The notes under the pieces were generated by a model, which was not told where the DNA came from, made no database searches, and saw only the letters and a program-made list of their open reading frames with translations. From JBHJGM01 sp050331815 (GTDB lineage Bacteria > Verrucomicrobiota > Verrucomicrobiia > Opitutales > JBHJGM01), in the NCBI GenBank assembly GCA_050331815.1, contig JBHJGM010000002.1, forward strand, positions 1 to 64,000: a stretch of 64,000 nucleotides of DNA. Reading direction: 5' to 3'. Of the stretch, positions 33,822 to 46,467 are shown one piece after another; within the stretch, counting starts at the first letter, position 1; each line of letters opens with the position of its first letter. The position numbers were made by a program, and so were the translations under genes.

Positions 33822-34457
33822 TTACGTCCGGCCCGACTTTTGCAGGATGCGCATATCTTCGATGCCGTCCTTCCGGGAGTCAAAAACGGCCTTTGGACGC
33901 CAGTGCGCACGGGTCTCGAAGTGCTCGCCGAGCAACGCGTCGATATGCGCGTTGGAAATAGGGAAAGGCGGGCCGTCGCTGTCGCGTTCGCCCACGTCGA
34001 TGAAAAAAATGGCCAGGAGGCGCCCGCCGGGCTTGAGGGCGGTGCTGACCGCTTCGGCGTAGGCGGGGCGCGACGCCGGTTCGAGCGCGCAGAGGCAGGT
34101 GTGCTCGAAGATCCAGTCAAAGGCGCCTTGAAACGATGCGGGCAATGCGAGCAGGTCGCCCAGGTGGTAGGATTCGCTGCTCACGGCTGGGAAGGCGCGG
34201 GCGCGTGCGATGGCGGTAGGGGCCAGGTCGAGCCCGGTGACCTCGGCCTGGTCGCCGGCGGCTTGAGCCAAGGCGCGTACCTCGTGACCGGCGCCGCAAC
34301 CCGGCACGAGAATCCGGCCCGTCAGCGGTGGGTGGGTCTGGAGGTATTCGAGCAGGGGCGGGGCGGCCGCACCGTGGTCCCAGGGCGTGCGGCCACCCTG
34401 CCAAGCGCGTTCCCAGCCGCCGGGTTGACTGGAGGGATTTTCGGGCATTTGGGTCAT
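33822..34457 (-). CDS. Thiopurine S-methyltransferase-like SAM methyltransferase
   Basis: 211-residue methyltransferase of the TPMT family. The N-terminal W-x-TPWDHGAAAP segment and ILVPGCGAGHEVRAL (SAM motif I) are diagnostic, with VTGLDLAPTAI and WIFEHTCLCALEP following. In bacteria these enzymes methylate thiols or selenium/tellurium species. ATG 34457. It lies 124 bp upstream of the serine hydrolase on the same strand and is divergent from the Fur-family gene. Confidence 0.9.
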   Translation of the reverse strand: MTQMPENPSSQPGGWERAWQGGRTPWDHGAAAPPLLEYLQTHPPLTGRILVPGCGAGHEVRALAQAAGDQAEVTGLDLAPTAIARARAFPAVSSESYHLGDLLALPASFQGAFDWIFEHTCLCALEPASRPAYAEAVSTALKPGGRLLAIFFIDVGERDSDGPPFPISNAHIDALLGEHFETRAHWRPKAVFDSRKDGIEDMRILQKSGRT

Positions 34458-34575
34458 GGTCCATAAGCGAACGAAAAAACATGAAAATCAAATCACCGAA
34501 CTGGAAAACGCTCAAAAGCGGGTCTTATGTCAGGTGATTATTGATAAAAAGAATGAAATTAAGTCTCAGCGCAGC

Positions 34576-34611
34576 TTGCATTCGCCCATCACAACGTTAG
34601 AATCATTCCAA
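34576..34611 (+). promoter_or_regulatory. Fur/PerR-type 7-1-7 inverted repeat over a leaderless promoter
   Basis: TTAGAATCATTCCAA at 34597-34611 is a 7-1-7 inverted repeat with 6 of 7 arm pairs symmetric, the layout of Fur and PerR boxes (compare TTATAAT-n-ATTATAA). It contains TAGAAT (34598-34603), a good -10, with a weaker -35 TTGCAT 16 nt upstream (34576-34581). It ends on the first base before the ATG at 34612. Binding here would block transcription and predicts autorepression of the Fur-family gene. Confidence 0.6.
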
Positions 34612-35058
34612 ATGACGCTCGCACCTCAGGCAAAAGACGCCCTTGACCACGCTCTGGAGCGCTTGGGCATGCGTTCTACCCGGCAGCGTGAGCATGTGTT
34701 TGCGGTTTTGCTCGATAAACGTGACCACCCGACCGCGGACGAGGTCTACAGCCGGGCCCGCGAGGAGATGCCCTCCATTTCGCTGGCCACGGTCTACAAC
34801 TGCTTGGAAACGCTGGTGCAGTGCGGTTTGGTGCGACCGGTCAACGTGGACCGGCAGCCTTCGCGTTTCTGTCCGAATCTAAGCAAGCACGCCCATTTTC
34901 ACGACGAGGACTCGGGGCGGGTGTATGACATCGATTTGCCCGAGGACTTTTCACAGCGCCTGCGCGACATCCTGCCCCCCGGCTATGAAGCAAATACGTT
35001 TGAGCTGTCGTTTCGCGGGCACCGTGAAGACGAGGTACCGGGCAACTCCGGCAGCTAG
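34612..35058 (+). CDS. Fur/PerR-family metalloregulator without the CxxC zinc site
   Basis: 148-residue regulator. An N-terminal winged helix (STRQREHVFAVLL, ADEVYSRAREEMPSISLATV, YNCLETLVQCGLV) precedes a metal-sensing domain with SKHAHFHDEDSGRVYDID. His93, His95, His97 and nearby Asp99 supply the regulatory metal ligands. The CxxC pair that normally follows, and the second C-terminal pair, are absent, so there is no structural zinc site; related clades of PerR/Irr-like proteins share this. It stands 55 bp upstream of sufC, suggesting control of Fe-S assembly by iron or peroxide. ATG 34612 is preferred; the in-frame extension to 34456 crosses the divergent promoter. Confidence 0.85.
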   Translation: MTLAPQAKDALDHALERLGMRSTRQREHVFAVLLDKRDHPTADEVYSRAREEMPSISLATVYNCLETLVQCGLVRPVNVDRQPSRFCPNLSKHAHFHDEDSGRVYDIDLPEDFSQRLRDILPPGYEANTFELSFRGHREDEVPGNSGS

Positions 35059-35113
35059 GCATCTTTTAATTTTCCTGCATTCAACCACGACTGACCGACC
35101 ACACACCGCCGAC

Positions 35114-35869
35114 ATGAGCACTTTGGAAATTAAAAATCTTGAAGTTCAAATCGAAGAAAAGCCGATCCTCAAGGGACTTGACCTGACCGTTCCGAAGGGC
35201 GAGGTGCACGCCATTATGGGCCCGAACGGCACCGGCAAGAGCACCCTGGCGAAGGCACTGGCGGGCCACGAGGATTACGAGGTGACCGGCGGCGAAGTGC
35301 TGCTCGATGGCGAAAACATCCTAGGCATGGAGCCTGATGAAATTGCGCGTGCCGGGCTGTTTTTGGCTTTCCAGTACCCAAGCGAACTTCCGGGGGTGAG
35401 CATCGCGAATTTCATTCGTGCGGCGGTGCGAGCGCGGCTGCCAGAAGGAGCCAGCTTCGACGCCCCCGCCTACTACAAGGAGCTTTACGCCAAGATGGAC
35501 GAGTTGAAGATCGACCGCTCGTTTACCGCCCGCTCGGTCAACGACGGTTTCTCTGGTGGTGAGAAGAAGCGCTGCGAGATTTTGCAGATGATGATGCTCG
35601 AGCCGAAATATGTCGTGATGGACGAGACCGACAGCGGTTTGGACATCGATGCACTGAAGGTGGTGGCCGAAGGCGTGAACAAGATGCGTTCAGCCGAACG
35701 CGGTTTCCTTATCATCACGCACTATCAGCGCCTGCTCAATTACATCCAGCCCGACGTGGTGCACGTGATGTACGGCGGGAAGATTGTCCGCAGCGGCGAC
35801 AAGGGCCTGGCCCTGGAACTCGAGTCGAAGGGCTATGAGTGGGTCAAAAACGAGCTGGCCGCCGTCTGA
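35114..35869 (+). CDS. sufC: Fe-S assembly ATPase SufC
   Basis: 251-residue ABC-type ATPase of the SufBCD scaffold. Walker A GPNGTGKST (36-44), Q-loop FQYPSELPGV, signature FSGGEKKR and Walker B YVVMDETDSGLD are all present. SufC drives shape changes in SufB-SufD during cluster assembly. ATG 35114 gives the usual N-terminus LEIKNLEVQI. It is the first of three suf genes and lies downstream of the Fur-family regulator. Confidence 0.97.
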   Translation: MSTLEIKNLEVQIEEKPILKGLDLTVPKGEVHAIMGPNGTGKSTLAKALAGHEDYEVTGGEVLLDGENILGMEPDEIARAGLFLAFQYPSELPGVSIANFIRAAVRARLPEGASFDAPAYYKELYAKMDELKIDRSFTARSVNDGFSGGEKKRCEILQMMMLEPKYVVMDETDSGLDIDALKVVAEGVNKMRSAERGFLIITHYQRLLNYIQPDVVHVMYGGKIVRSGDKGLALELESKGYEWVKNELAAV

Positions 35870-35944
35870 TTTTTGTTATCCGCCGACGAACAAACTTTTT
35901 TGCACTGATACAACAGGCAGCCGCCCGAACCGGAGAATTTTATA

Positions 35945-37366
35945 ATGACCACACAAGCTGAAACCGAGGCACCGCAATTGGATTTCGATCGCAGCATCGG
36001 CGATTTTCACTACGAGACCGAGTACGCCTACGATGCTGGCACCGGCCTGACCGAGCAGACCATCGACTACATCGTCGACGCCAAGGGTGAGGACGAATGG
36101 ATTCGCGAGTTTCGGAAGAAGGCGCTGCGCGTTTTCGAAAGCAAGCCGATGCCCACCCACTGGGCCTCGAAGGATCTCGAAAACATCATCTTCGAAAAAA
36201 TCCGCTACTACCTGGCCAAGGGGCAACGCCCGAGCCGGTCTTGGGACGAGGTGCCCGACGAGGTGAAGCGCACTTTTGAGCGTCTGGGCATTCCGGAGCA
36301 GGAGCGCAAGTTTCTGGCCGGCGTGGAAGCGCAGTTCGATAGCGAGGCGGCCTACTCGCGGATGAAAGAAGATATGGAAAAACTCGGCGTGATCTTTGTG
36401 GGCCCAACCGAGGGTCTGAAGGAACACCGCGAGATTTTCGAAAAGTACTTTGGCAAAGTCATCCCGACGGGCGACAACAAGTTCTCGGCTTTGAACAGCG
36501 CCGTGTTCTCCGGGGGCAGTTTCATTTACGTGCCTCCGGGCGTGAAGGTGGCGCAGCCGCTGCAGGCGTACTTCCGCATCAACGCGGAGAACTTCGGTCA
36601 GTTTGAGCGTACGCTGATCATCGCCGACGAAGGCAGCGAGGTGACTTACATGGAAGGCTGCACCGCACCTAAGTTCGAGACCAGCACCCTGCACTCGGCG
36701 GTGGTTGAGCTGGTCGCGCTCAAGGGGGCGAAGATTCAGTACATCACTGTGCAGAACTGGTCCGAGAATGTGTACAACCTTGTCACCAAGCGCGGAATGG
36801 CCGAAGAGGATGCTGAAGTGCGCTGGATTGATTGTAACATCGGCTCACGTTTGACGATGAAGTATCCGGGGGTGGTTTTGAAGGGCCGGGGCGCGCGCGG
36901 CGAGGTGCTCTCGATCGCGCTGGCCAACGACTTTCAGCACCAGGACACGGGGGCTAAAATGATCCACGCCGCCGACGACACGACCTCGAACATCATCTCG
37001 AAGTCGATCAGCATCGGCGAAGGGCGTTCCACCTACCGCGGCATGGTGCACATTCCGAAGCACCTGAAGGGCTGCAAAAATAACACCGAGTGCGACGCGC
37101 TGCTGATCAACACCAACAGCCGCACCGACACCTATCCAGCCATCACCGTGCGTGGCAACGGCAACTCGGTGCAACACGAGGCGAGCGTGTCGAAAGTCAG
37201 CGCGGAGCAGATCTTTTACATGCAGCAGCGCGGACTGCCTGAGGACGAGGCGATGAGTCTAGCGGTGAACGGCTTTATCAACGATTTGGTGCGCGAGTTT
37301 CCGATGGAGTATTCGGTGGAGCTCAAGCGGTTGATCGAACTGGAGATGGAAGGCTCGGTGGGCTGA
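35945..37366 (+). CDS. sufB: Fe-S assembly scaffold protein SufB
   Basis: 473-residue SufB, the main scaffold on which clusters form. Conserved stretches include SGGSFIYVPPGVKV, TYMEGCTAPKF, the beta-helix core QYITVQNWSENVYNLVTKRG, and the C-terminal GLPEDEAMSLAVNGFI. The length matches the family. A 75-bp gap separates it from sufC and 44 bp from sufD. Confidence 0.97.
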   Translation: MTTQAETEAPQLDFDRSIGDFHYETEYAYDAGTGLTEQTIDYIVDAKGEDEWIREFRKKALRVFESKPMPTHWASKDLENIIFEKIRYYLAKGQRPSRSWDEVPDEVKRTFERLGIPEQERKFLAGVEAQFDSEAAYSRMKEDMEKLGVIFVGPTEGLKEHREIFEKYFGKVIPTGDNKFSALNSAVFSGGSFIYVPPGVKVAQPLQAYFRINAENFGQFERTLIIADEGSEVTYMEGCTAPKFETSTLHSAVVELVALKGAKIQYITVQNWSENVYNLVTKRGMAEEDAEVRWIDCNIGSRLTMKYPGVVLKGRGARGEVLSIALANDFQHQDTGAKMIHAADDTTSNIISKSISIGEGRSTYRGMVHIPKHLKGCKNNTECDALLINTNSRTDTYPAITVRGNGNSVQHEASVSKVSAEQIFYMQQRGLPEDEAMSLAVNGFINDLVREFPMEYSVELKRLIELEMEGSVG

Positions 37367-37410
37367 GCCGCGAACCCGCATCCGAGAGATTCAACCACAG
37401 TAGCCTAAAC

Positions 37411-38751
37411 ATGTCCGAATTAACTGTCCTCAACAGCGGTGCCGACCTGCTCGATGCCGCCTCCTTTCACGCATCGCTCGAAGGGTCCGACCTGCCGCCC
37501 TGGGCAGTTGAGCGTAAGCGGTCGGCCTGGCAGCGCTTTGAGCAGTTGCCCATGCCCAAGGGCAAGGAGCAGCCTTGGCGTTACGCAAGTGTGCGCAACG
37601 TGAAGCTGGAAGGTTACCATGTGCCATCAGCCCCGCCGTCGGAAGCCGAGCGCGCACGGGTGCTGGAGCTCTCCGAGCCGCTGAAAGAAATTTCAGGGGC
37701 GCTCGTGTTTGCGGACGGGCACCTGATTTCGCAGACGCCTCTGCCGGATGAACTCGCGGCCAAGGGCGTTATTCTCGAGCCTCTGGATACAGCCCTGCGC
37801 GCACATCCTGAGATACTCGAAAAGTACTTTATGGCTGAGCGTACGCGCCTTGGTTCGGAAAAATTCGAGGCACTGCACGAGGCTTACTTCAACGCCGGCA
37901 CGGTGTTGTACATTCCCAAGGGTGTAGAGGTTCCAAAGCCGATCACGGTGCTGCATTGGGCGGTTTCGTCACAGGTTGCGCTCTTCCCCCACACCCTGAT
38001 TGTGGCCGAGGACAACACGTCAGTCGACCTGGTGGACTTTTACGGCTGTCTCGATGCGCAAGCACCGGCACTGGTTTGTGGCGTTGGCGATGTGCACGCC
38101 GGGCCGGGCTCTCAGGTTTTCCGCAAGGTCGTGCAAAACTGGAGCCGGCAGACGCTCTCCTTTCAAACGGATGGGATTGTGGCCGACCGTGACGCCAACG
38201 TGAAAACCGTCTCGGTTAACTTAGGCGGCAAGCAGGCGCGCTTTGAAAATCAGATCCGCATCGCCGAGCCGGGTGCGCACGTTAAAATGTACGGACTGAC
38301 GGTTGCCGACGGTGAGCAGGAGTTTGACCAGCGCACGCTGCAGATTCACGAGGCGCCTAACGCCGTGAGCGATCTGCTGTACAAGAACGCGCTGATGGAC
38401 CAGGCGCACACGATCTTTTCGGGTCTGATCAAAGTCGAAAAAGATGCGCAACAGACCGACGCCTATCAAACCAACCGCAACCTCCTGCTGGAGCCGACGG
38501 CGGAAGCCAACTCGTTGCCCGGCCTTGAGATTGAAGCGAACGACGTGAAGTGCTCGCACGGGGCCACTTCGGGCCAGTTGGATCCGAACGAGATGTTTTA
38601 TCTGTATTCGCGCGGCATCCCGAAGCGCGTGGCCTACGAATTGATGGTCTTTGGTTTCTTCGAAGAGATTGTCGAAAAGATCAGCGACGAGACGCTGCGC
38701 GAAGTGTTGCGTGGGCTGGTGCAGGACAAGTTCCGCGCGCACGTCAGCTGA
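37411..38751 (+). CDS. sufD: Fe-S assembly protein SufD
   Basis: 446-residue partner of SufB with the variable N-terminal helical domain (LPPWAVERKRSAWQRFEQLP, MPKGKEQPWRY) and the beta-helix core. The C-terminal SufB/D helices include KCSHGATSGQLDPNEMFYL, with the conserved His and Cys of SufD, and SRGIPKRVAYELMVFGFF. Order C-B-D; no sufS or sufU cysteine desulfurase gene follows. A terminator comes right after. Confidence 0.96.
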   Translation: MSELTVLNSGADLLDAASFHASLEGSDLPPWAVERKRSAWQRFEQLPMPKGKEQPWRYASVRNVKLEGYHVPSAPPSEAERARVLELSEPLKEISGALVFADGHLISQTPLPDELAAKGVILEPLDTALRAHPEILEKYFMAERTRLGSEKFEALHEAYFNAGTVLYIPKGVEVPKPITVLHWAVSSQVALFPHTLIVAEDNTSVDLVDFYGCLDAQAPALVCGVGDVHAGPGSQVFRKVVQNWSRQTLSFQTDGIVADRDANVKTVSVNLGGKQARFENQIRIAEPGAHVKMYGLTVADGEQEFDQRTLQIHEAPNAVSDLLYKNALMDQAHTIFSGLIKVEKDAQQTDAYQTNRNLLLEPTAEANSLPGLEIEANDVKCSHGATSGQLDPNEMFYLYSRGIPKRVAYELMVFGFFEEIVEKISDETLREVLRGLVQDKFRAHVS

Positions 38752-38789
38752 GCGATTTTTTGTTCCCTCCATCACTCTGCTCAAGAGGC

Positions 38790-38820
38790 GGGCTCTCCAA
38801 ACCGGGGAGCTCGTTTTTTG
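38790..38820 (+). terminator. Intrinsic terminator after sufD
   Basis: GCTCTCC pairs with GGGGAGC (one G-U), and TTTTTT follows shortly after. It lies 39 bp beyond the sufD stop and probably ends the sufCBD mRNA. Confidence 0.7.
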
Positions 38821-38858
38821 TTAGGGAATACGCTGGCGTGGCTTCGGCTCCCATATGC

Positions 38859-39659
38859 ATGCGTAAATTGAGCTGGCTAGGGAGCGTTGGATTCATGGCG
38901 GTGGCAACGGCGGGTCTGGCGGCCTTTGCCTTGAGCAGCAACGAGCCGGAGCCCGCGCTGCAGCCACTGTCGGAGGTGGGGGATGCCGATGCCGTCGTGG
39001 TGATCGAGCTATTCACTTCGCAGGGCTGCAGCTCATGCCCGCCGGCCGACCGGCTGCTCGGAGAGCTGGCGCAAAAGCCCGGCATTTTGGCGCTCTCGCA
39101 CCACGTGGATTACTGGGATTATCTGGGTTGGAAGGACCCGTATTCTTCCAGCACGGCGACGGAACGTCAGCGCGCGTACGCGCAACGGATGAACCTGCGC
39201 GGGTTGTACACGCCGCAAGCCGTGGTGGATGGCCGTCTGGAAACGGTCGGCTCGCGCCGGACGGATGTCCTGCAGATCATCGCGGAGAGTCTGCGCCAGG
39301 GGCGTCCGCAGGAAACGCTGATGGCGGTGGAACGTGGCGAGGAGGGTTTTTCGATCGATGTCGTGCGGGCGGATGATGCGGAAGTTTTTTTGGTGGAGTA
39401 CCTGCCCGAGGCCAAAACTCAGGTGCCACGTGGCGAGAATCGGGGCCGTACGTTGACGGAGCACAACGTGGTGACGGATTGGCGTTCGCTCGGAAAAATC
39501 GATGAGGGGGGTCAGGTGTTTTTCGTGCAGGCCTCGAAGCTCGATGCGCAGCGGGCATACGCGGTGATCGTGCAGGAGCGCGGTGCCGGGCCCATCCTGG
39601 CGGCGATAAAACTGAACCCGTCGGCGGCGACAACGCCGTTGGAAACGGCCTCGCGGTGA
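38859..39659 (+). CDS. DUF1223 family exported thioredoxin-like protein
   Basis: 266-residue protein with an N-terminal hydrophobic anchor or signal (about 4-27) and the DUF1223 signature VVVIELFTSQGCSSCPPADR, which contains a CxxC. HHVDYWDYLGWKDP and YTPQAVVDGR follow. The fold is thioredoxin-like, but activity is not established. It lies between the sufD terminator and sufT on the same strand. ATG 38859 precedes the basic residues of the signal. Confidence 0.85.
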   Translation: MRKLSWLGSVGFMAVATAGLAAFALSSNEPEPALQPLSEVGDADAVVVIELFTSQGCSSCPPADRLLGELAQKPGILALSHHVDYWDYLGWKDPYSSSTATERQRAYAQRMNLRGLYTPQAVVDGRLETVGSRRTDVLQIIAESLRQGRPQETLMAVERGEEGFSIDVVRADDAEVFLVEYLPEAKTQVPRGENRGRTLTEHNVVTDWRSLGKIDEGGQVFFVQASKLDAQRAYAVIVQERGAGPILAAIKLNPSAATTPLETASR

Positions 39660-39687
39660 TTTGGCGTGAAAGTCCGGCAAACCCGGG

Positions 39688-39693
39688 TATAGT
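39688..39693 (+). promoter_or_regulatory. -10 hexamer before sufT
   Basis: TATAGT is followed by 6 nt and then ATG 39700, so transcription would start on or next to the start codon. The -35 region is poor. It may give a leaderless sufT transcript separate from sufCBD. Confidence 0.35.
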
Positions 39694-39699
39694 GCTAAC

Positions 39700-40263
39700 A
39701 TGAGCGCGGACAATCAACGAACCCTCACCCGTGATGTGGAGGCTTCAGTCATTCCTGAAGGGCGTCTGATGAACTTGCCCAAGGATGCCGAAGTCACCAT
39801 TACGCATCGCCTTGGCGGCAACTTTACGGTGCTTTTTCAGCACGGCATGTTTCGCATCGCCGGGAAAGATGCGGATGCCTTGGGCGAAGCCGTGCCGGAA
39901 GAAGCCGCGCCGCAAAATACCGCCTCAGAAGCTGCCTCGGGGCCACCTACGGATGACAAGTTGTGGGATGCGCTGAAGCAGGTGTTCGATCCGGAGATTC
40001 CCGTCAACATCGTCGATCTTGGACTCATCTACAATTTGGATGTGCAGGCCGAGGACGCCGCGAACCATCGCTATAAGGTCAACGTGGATATGACGCTGAC
40101 GGCGCCCGGTTGCGGCATGGGCCCGGTCATCGCGGACGATGCGCGGCAGCGCGTGCTCTCGGTGCCCGGCGTGTCCGAGGCGGAGGTCAATCTGGTTTGG
40201 GATCCCCCGTGGAACCAGGAGATGATTTCGGAAGAGGGCAAGATGCAGTTGGGCCTTATCTAG
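39700..40263 (+). CDS. sufT: Probable Fe-S assembly protein SufT (MIP18/DUF59 family)
   Basis: 187-residue protein with an N-terminal extension (about 1-85, GRLMNLPKDAEVTITHRLGG) characteristic of SufT and a C-terminal DUF59 domain: LWDALKQVFDPEIPVNIVDL, DMTLTAPGCGMGPVIADD with the conserved Cys, and LVWDPPWNQEMIS. SufT is a maturation factor that helps load Fe-S clusters. It is separated from sufD by the DUF1223 gene and has its own -10 box. Confidence 0.9.
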   Translation: MSADNQRTLTRDVEASVIPEGRLMNLPKDAEVTITHRLGGNFTVLFQHGMFRIAGKDADALGEAVPEEAAPQNTASEAASGPPTDDKLWDALKQVFDPEIPVNIVDLGLIYNLDVQAEDAANHRYKVNVDMTLTAPGCGMGPVIADDARQRVLSVPGVSEAEVNLVWDPPWNQEMISEEGKMQLGLI

Positions 40264-40331
40264 ACCGTGGGGGCCGCCCGGTGGCGCGATTTACGTTGCG
40301 CCGTACGCGTGCACGCATTGACTGACCGAGC

Positions 40332-40802
40332 ATGACCCAAACCGCTTTGCCCACCATCGCGCTCGGCACCGATCATGCCGGTTTCGGCCACAAGGAAGCG
40401 GTGAAATCGTTTCTCGAAGGTAAAGGCTATCCAGTCAAGGACTGCGGGGCTTACAGCGCCGAACGTTCGGACTACCCGCGCTTCGTGATTCCCGCGGCAG
40501 AAGCCGTTGTCAAGGGCGAGGCGGATCTGGCGATTGTGTTTGGGGGCAGCGGCAACGGCGAGGCGATCGCGGCCAATAAAGTAAAGGGCATCCGCTGCGC
40601 GGTTTGCTGGAGCCAGTTTACGGCGGAGAAGGCGCGCGAGCACAACGACGCCAACTGTATTTCAATCGGTGCCCGCACGATCGACGCGGACGAGACCCTG
40701 CAGATCGTCGCAACCTGGTTAAACGCCTCTTTTGAAGGCGGGCGGCACAAGGTGCGCATCGACCTGCTGGCCGACTACGAAAAAGACCGCGCGGCGCCGT
40801 AG
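40332..40802 (+). CDS. rpiB: Ribose-5-phosphate isomerase B-type sugar isomerase
   Basis: 156-residue RpiB/LacAB family isomerase interconverting ribose 5-phosphate and ribulose 5-phosphate. LGTDHAGFGHKEAV starts the Rossmann-like core. The anion hole loop reads GGSGNGEAIAANKV, with Glu77 where actinobacterial RpiB enzymes use Glu as base, while E. coli RpiB uses a Cys located elsewhere. HNDANCISIGART and the C-terminal helix are intact. It converges on the large histidine kinase gene, 15 bp away. Confidence 0.9.
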   Translation: MTQTALPTIALGTDHAGFGHKEAVKSFLEGKGYPVKDCGAYSAERSDYPRFVIPAAEAVVKGEADLAIVFGGSGNGEAIAANKVKGIRCAVCWSQFTAEKAREHNDANCISIGARTIDADETLQIVATWLNASFEGGRHKVRIDLLADYEKDRAAP

Positions 40803-40817
40803 GCGCGCTGGCCTGAA

Positions 40818-44855
<4,038 letters not shown>

Positions 44856-45071
44856 GCAATCCGAGAGCGGGCGACTGGAGCCTTGGTTGGCTCGCGAGGT
44901 TTTTCCGCTGATTATATACAATCCGAGGTTGCGCTGGAAACTTGAGCAACGGCGCGAAGCTAAGCCGAGATTTACGTAAAAACTGGCATCATCAGGTAAA
45001 TGGGCGGTTGTTTTGATACAGCAGTGACCTTTGCGCGTGCGCGGGTAGGCGCATGTGATAAGTATTGATTG

Positions 45072-45965
45072 ATGTGCGCTGTGCTTGCGGTTCCCACGGG
45101 GCGTGCCTTTTGGCTGCGACGTTTGCGACGGATCGGCGTTTTATTGACGCTTGTTTACGTTTGTTACGCGCTGCTGGGCTGCTCGCTTCAGCGGAAGTTT
45201 TTGTGGGTGGGGGCTCTCGGAGGGGCGAGCGACGGCGAGCCGCCGGTCGCCGCCGAACAGTGGTGGCACGCGATTGAGGAGAATGCGCAGGTGGAGGCCT
45301 GGTTTTTACCGCTACCGTCGAAGGAGCCAGCGGCGCCGCGCCCGACGGTCATCTTTTTCCACGGTAACGCCACGCTCATCGAGCAGTGCATGCCTCTCGT
45401 GCAGGCGTATCACGCGCAGGGTTTTAACGTGCTACTGCCGGAGTATCGGGGGTACGGTCGCTCCGGCGGAAACCCGTCAAAAGCGAACATCCGCCGGGAT
45501 ATGCGCGCGTTTCACGAACGGTTGCTGGCCGACCCGCGCGTGGACCCAGAAAAGATTGTACTGCACGGGCAGTCCGTGGGGGCGGCGGTTGCGCTGGACC
45601 TGGCCCGGGAAACGGAGCCGTTCGCCGTCATTCTGAATTCGCCGTTTCGCTCGATGGCGGCGATGCTCTGGAAGTTTGGCATCCCGCCGGTGTTTGTGGC
45701 CGATGCCTATGACAACGCGGCGGCGATTCAGGAGACCACGATGCCGGTGTTGATCACGCATGGGCAGCAGGACCGAACCATCCCCTTTGCCCATGGGCAG
45801 GCCTTGAGCGAGTCGCGGGCGGGCCTGCAGCTGTTTGGCTACGAAGGCGACCACAACGTGCAGACCATGGCCGAGTGGGCGCGCATCCGGGCGCGCGAGG
45901 CGGCGTTTTTGCGGGAACTGGGCCTTATCGAAGTCGAAGCCGAAGGCACGGATGGTGCTCGCTGA
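45072..45965 (+). CDS. Membrane-anchored alpha/beta hydrolase
   Basis: 297-residue hydrolase of the BEM46/ABHD13-like type. The N-terminal hydrophobic segment (about 20-37) ends LLGCSLQ, a plausible lipobox. The oxyanion region VIFFHGNATL, nucleophile elbow GQSVG (Ser168), THGQQDRTIP (acid) and YEGDHN (His) form a complete triad. The substrate is unknown, likely an ester or acyl group. The start is ATG 45072 (the TTG just before is ignored). Its TGA overlaps the next ATG by one base (TGATG), so translation is coupled to the DUF3574 lipoprotein. Confidence 0.85.
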   Translation: MCAVLAVPTGRAFWLRRLRRIGVLLTLVYVCYALLGCSLQRKFLWVGALGGASDGEPPVAAEQWWHAIEENAQVEAWFLPLPSKEPAAPRPTVIFFHGNATLIEQCMPLVQAYHAQGFNVLLPEYRGYGRSGGNPSKANIRRDMRAFHERLLADPRVDPEKIVLHGQSVGAAVALDLARETEPFAVILNSPFRSMAAMLWKFGIPPVFVADAYDNAAAIQETTMPVLITHGQQDRTIPFAHGQALSESRAGLQLFGYEGDHNVQTMAEWARIRAREAAFLRELGLIEVEAEGTDGAR

Positions 45966-46456
45966 TGTGCGTGATGATTTTTCCAAAGCGGTGGTTTCGA
46001 CGCATGCTCGGGCCCAGCCTGGGTTTACTGGCTGTGCTCGTGCTGGGTGGCTGCAACTCCTCGAGTTCGGAGTCGCGGACGCTGCCAGGCTATTCTGAAA
46101 CGGTGCCCGGGGTCGACTGGCTGGAAACCTCGCTGTACTTCGGGCTGGCCCGGGTCGACGAAAGTGGTGCGCCGCTGGACGAGTTGACCCTCAAGGAGTG
46201 GCAGGCGTTTTTGGATGAGGAGGTCTCGCCACGTTTCCCGGCGGGGCTGACCGTTTACGACGCCTACGGGCAATGGATGCGACAGGACAGCCGTGACGGG
46301 AAACCCAACCGCCTGATCAGCCGCGTGTTGGTGATCCTGCACCCCGATACCCCGGAGGCCAACGGCAATATCGAAGCCGTACGTAAGGCCTTTTTGTATC
46401 GCTACGGCCACGAGTCGGTCTTGCGCACCAGCCTGCCGGCGCGGGTCAGTTTCTGA
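45965..46456 (+). CDS. DUF3574-like lipoprotein
   Basis: 163-residue protein with a lipoprotein signal (LLAVLVLGGC, about 20-29). The mature domain has the DUF3574 pattern: TSLYFGLARVDE, WQAFLDEEVSPRFPAGLTVYD and SRVLVILHPDT. Function unknown. The start overlaps the hydrolase stop (TGATG); a second ATG three codons later is possible. Confidence 0.8.
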   Translation: MCVMIFPKRWFRRMLGPSLGLLAVLVLGGCNSSSSESRTLPGYSETVPGVDWLETSLYFGLARVDESGAPLDELTLKEWQAFLDEEVSPRFPAGLTVYDAYGQWMRQDSRDGKPNRLISRVLVILHPDTPEANGNIEAVRKAFLYRYGHESVLRTSLPARVSF

Positions 46457-46467
46457 GTGCGGCTGCC

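Noticed and set aside
33698..34120. In-frame N-terminal extension of the serine hydrolase
   Set aside because: It lies antisense to the TPMT-like gene, is low complexity, and removes the signal peptide from the N-terminus.
44856..44921. TTG start upstream of the hybrid kinase
   Set aside because: ATG 44855 places the basic residues and hydrophobic signal correctly; the extra 22 residues have no support.
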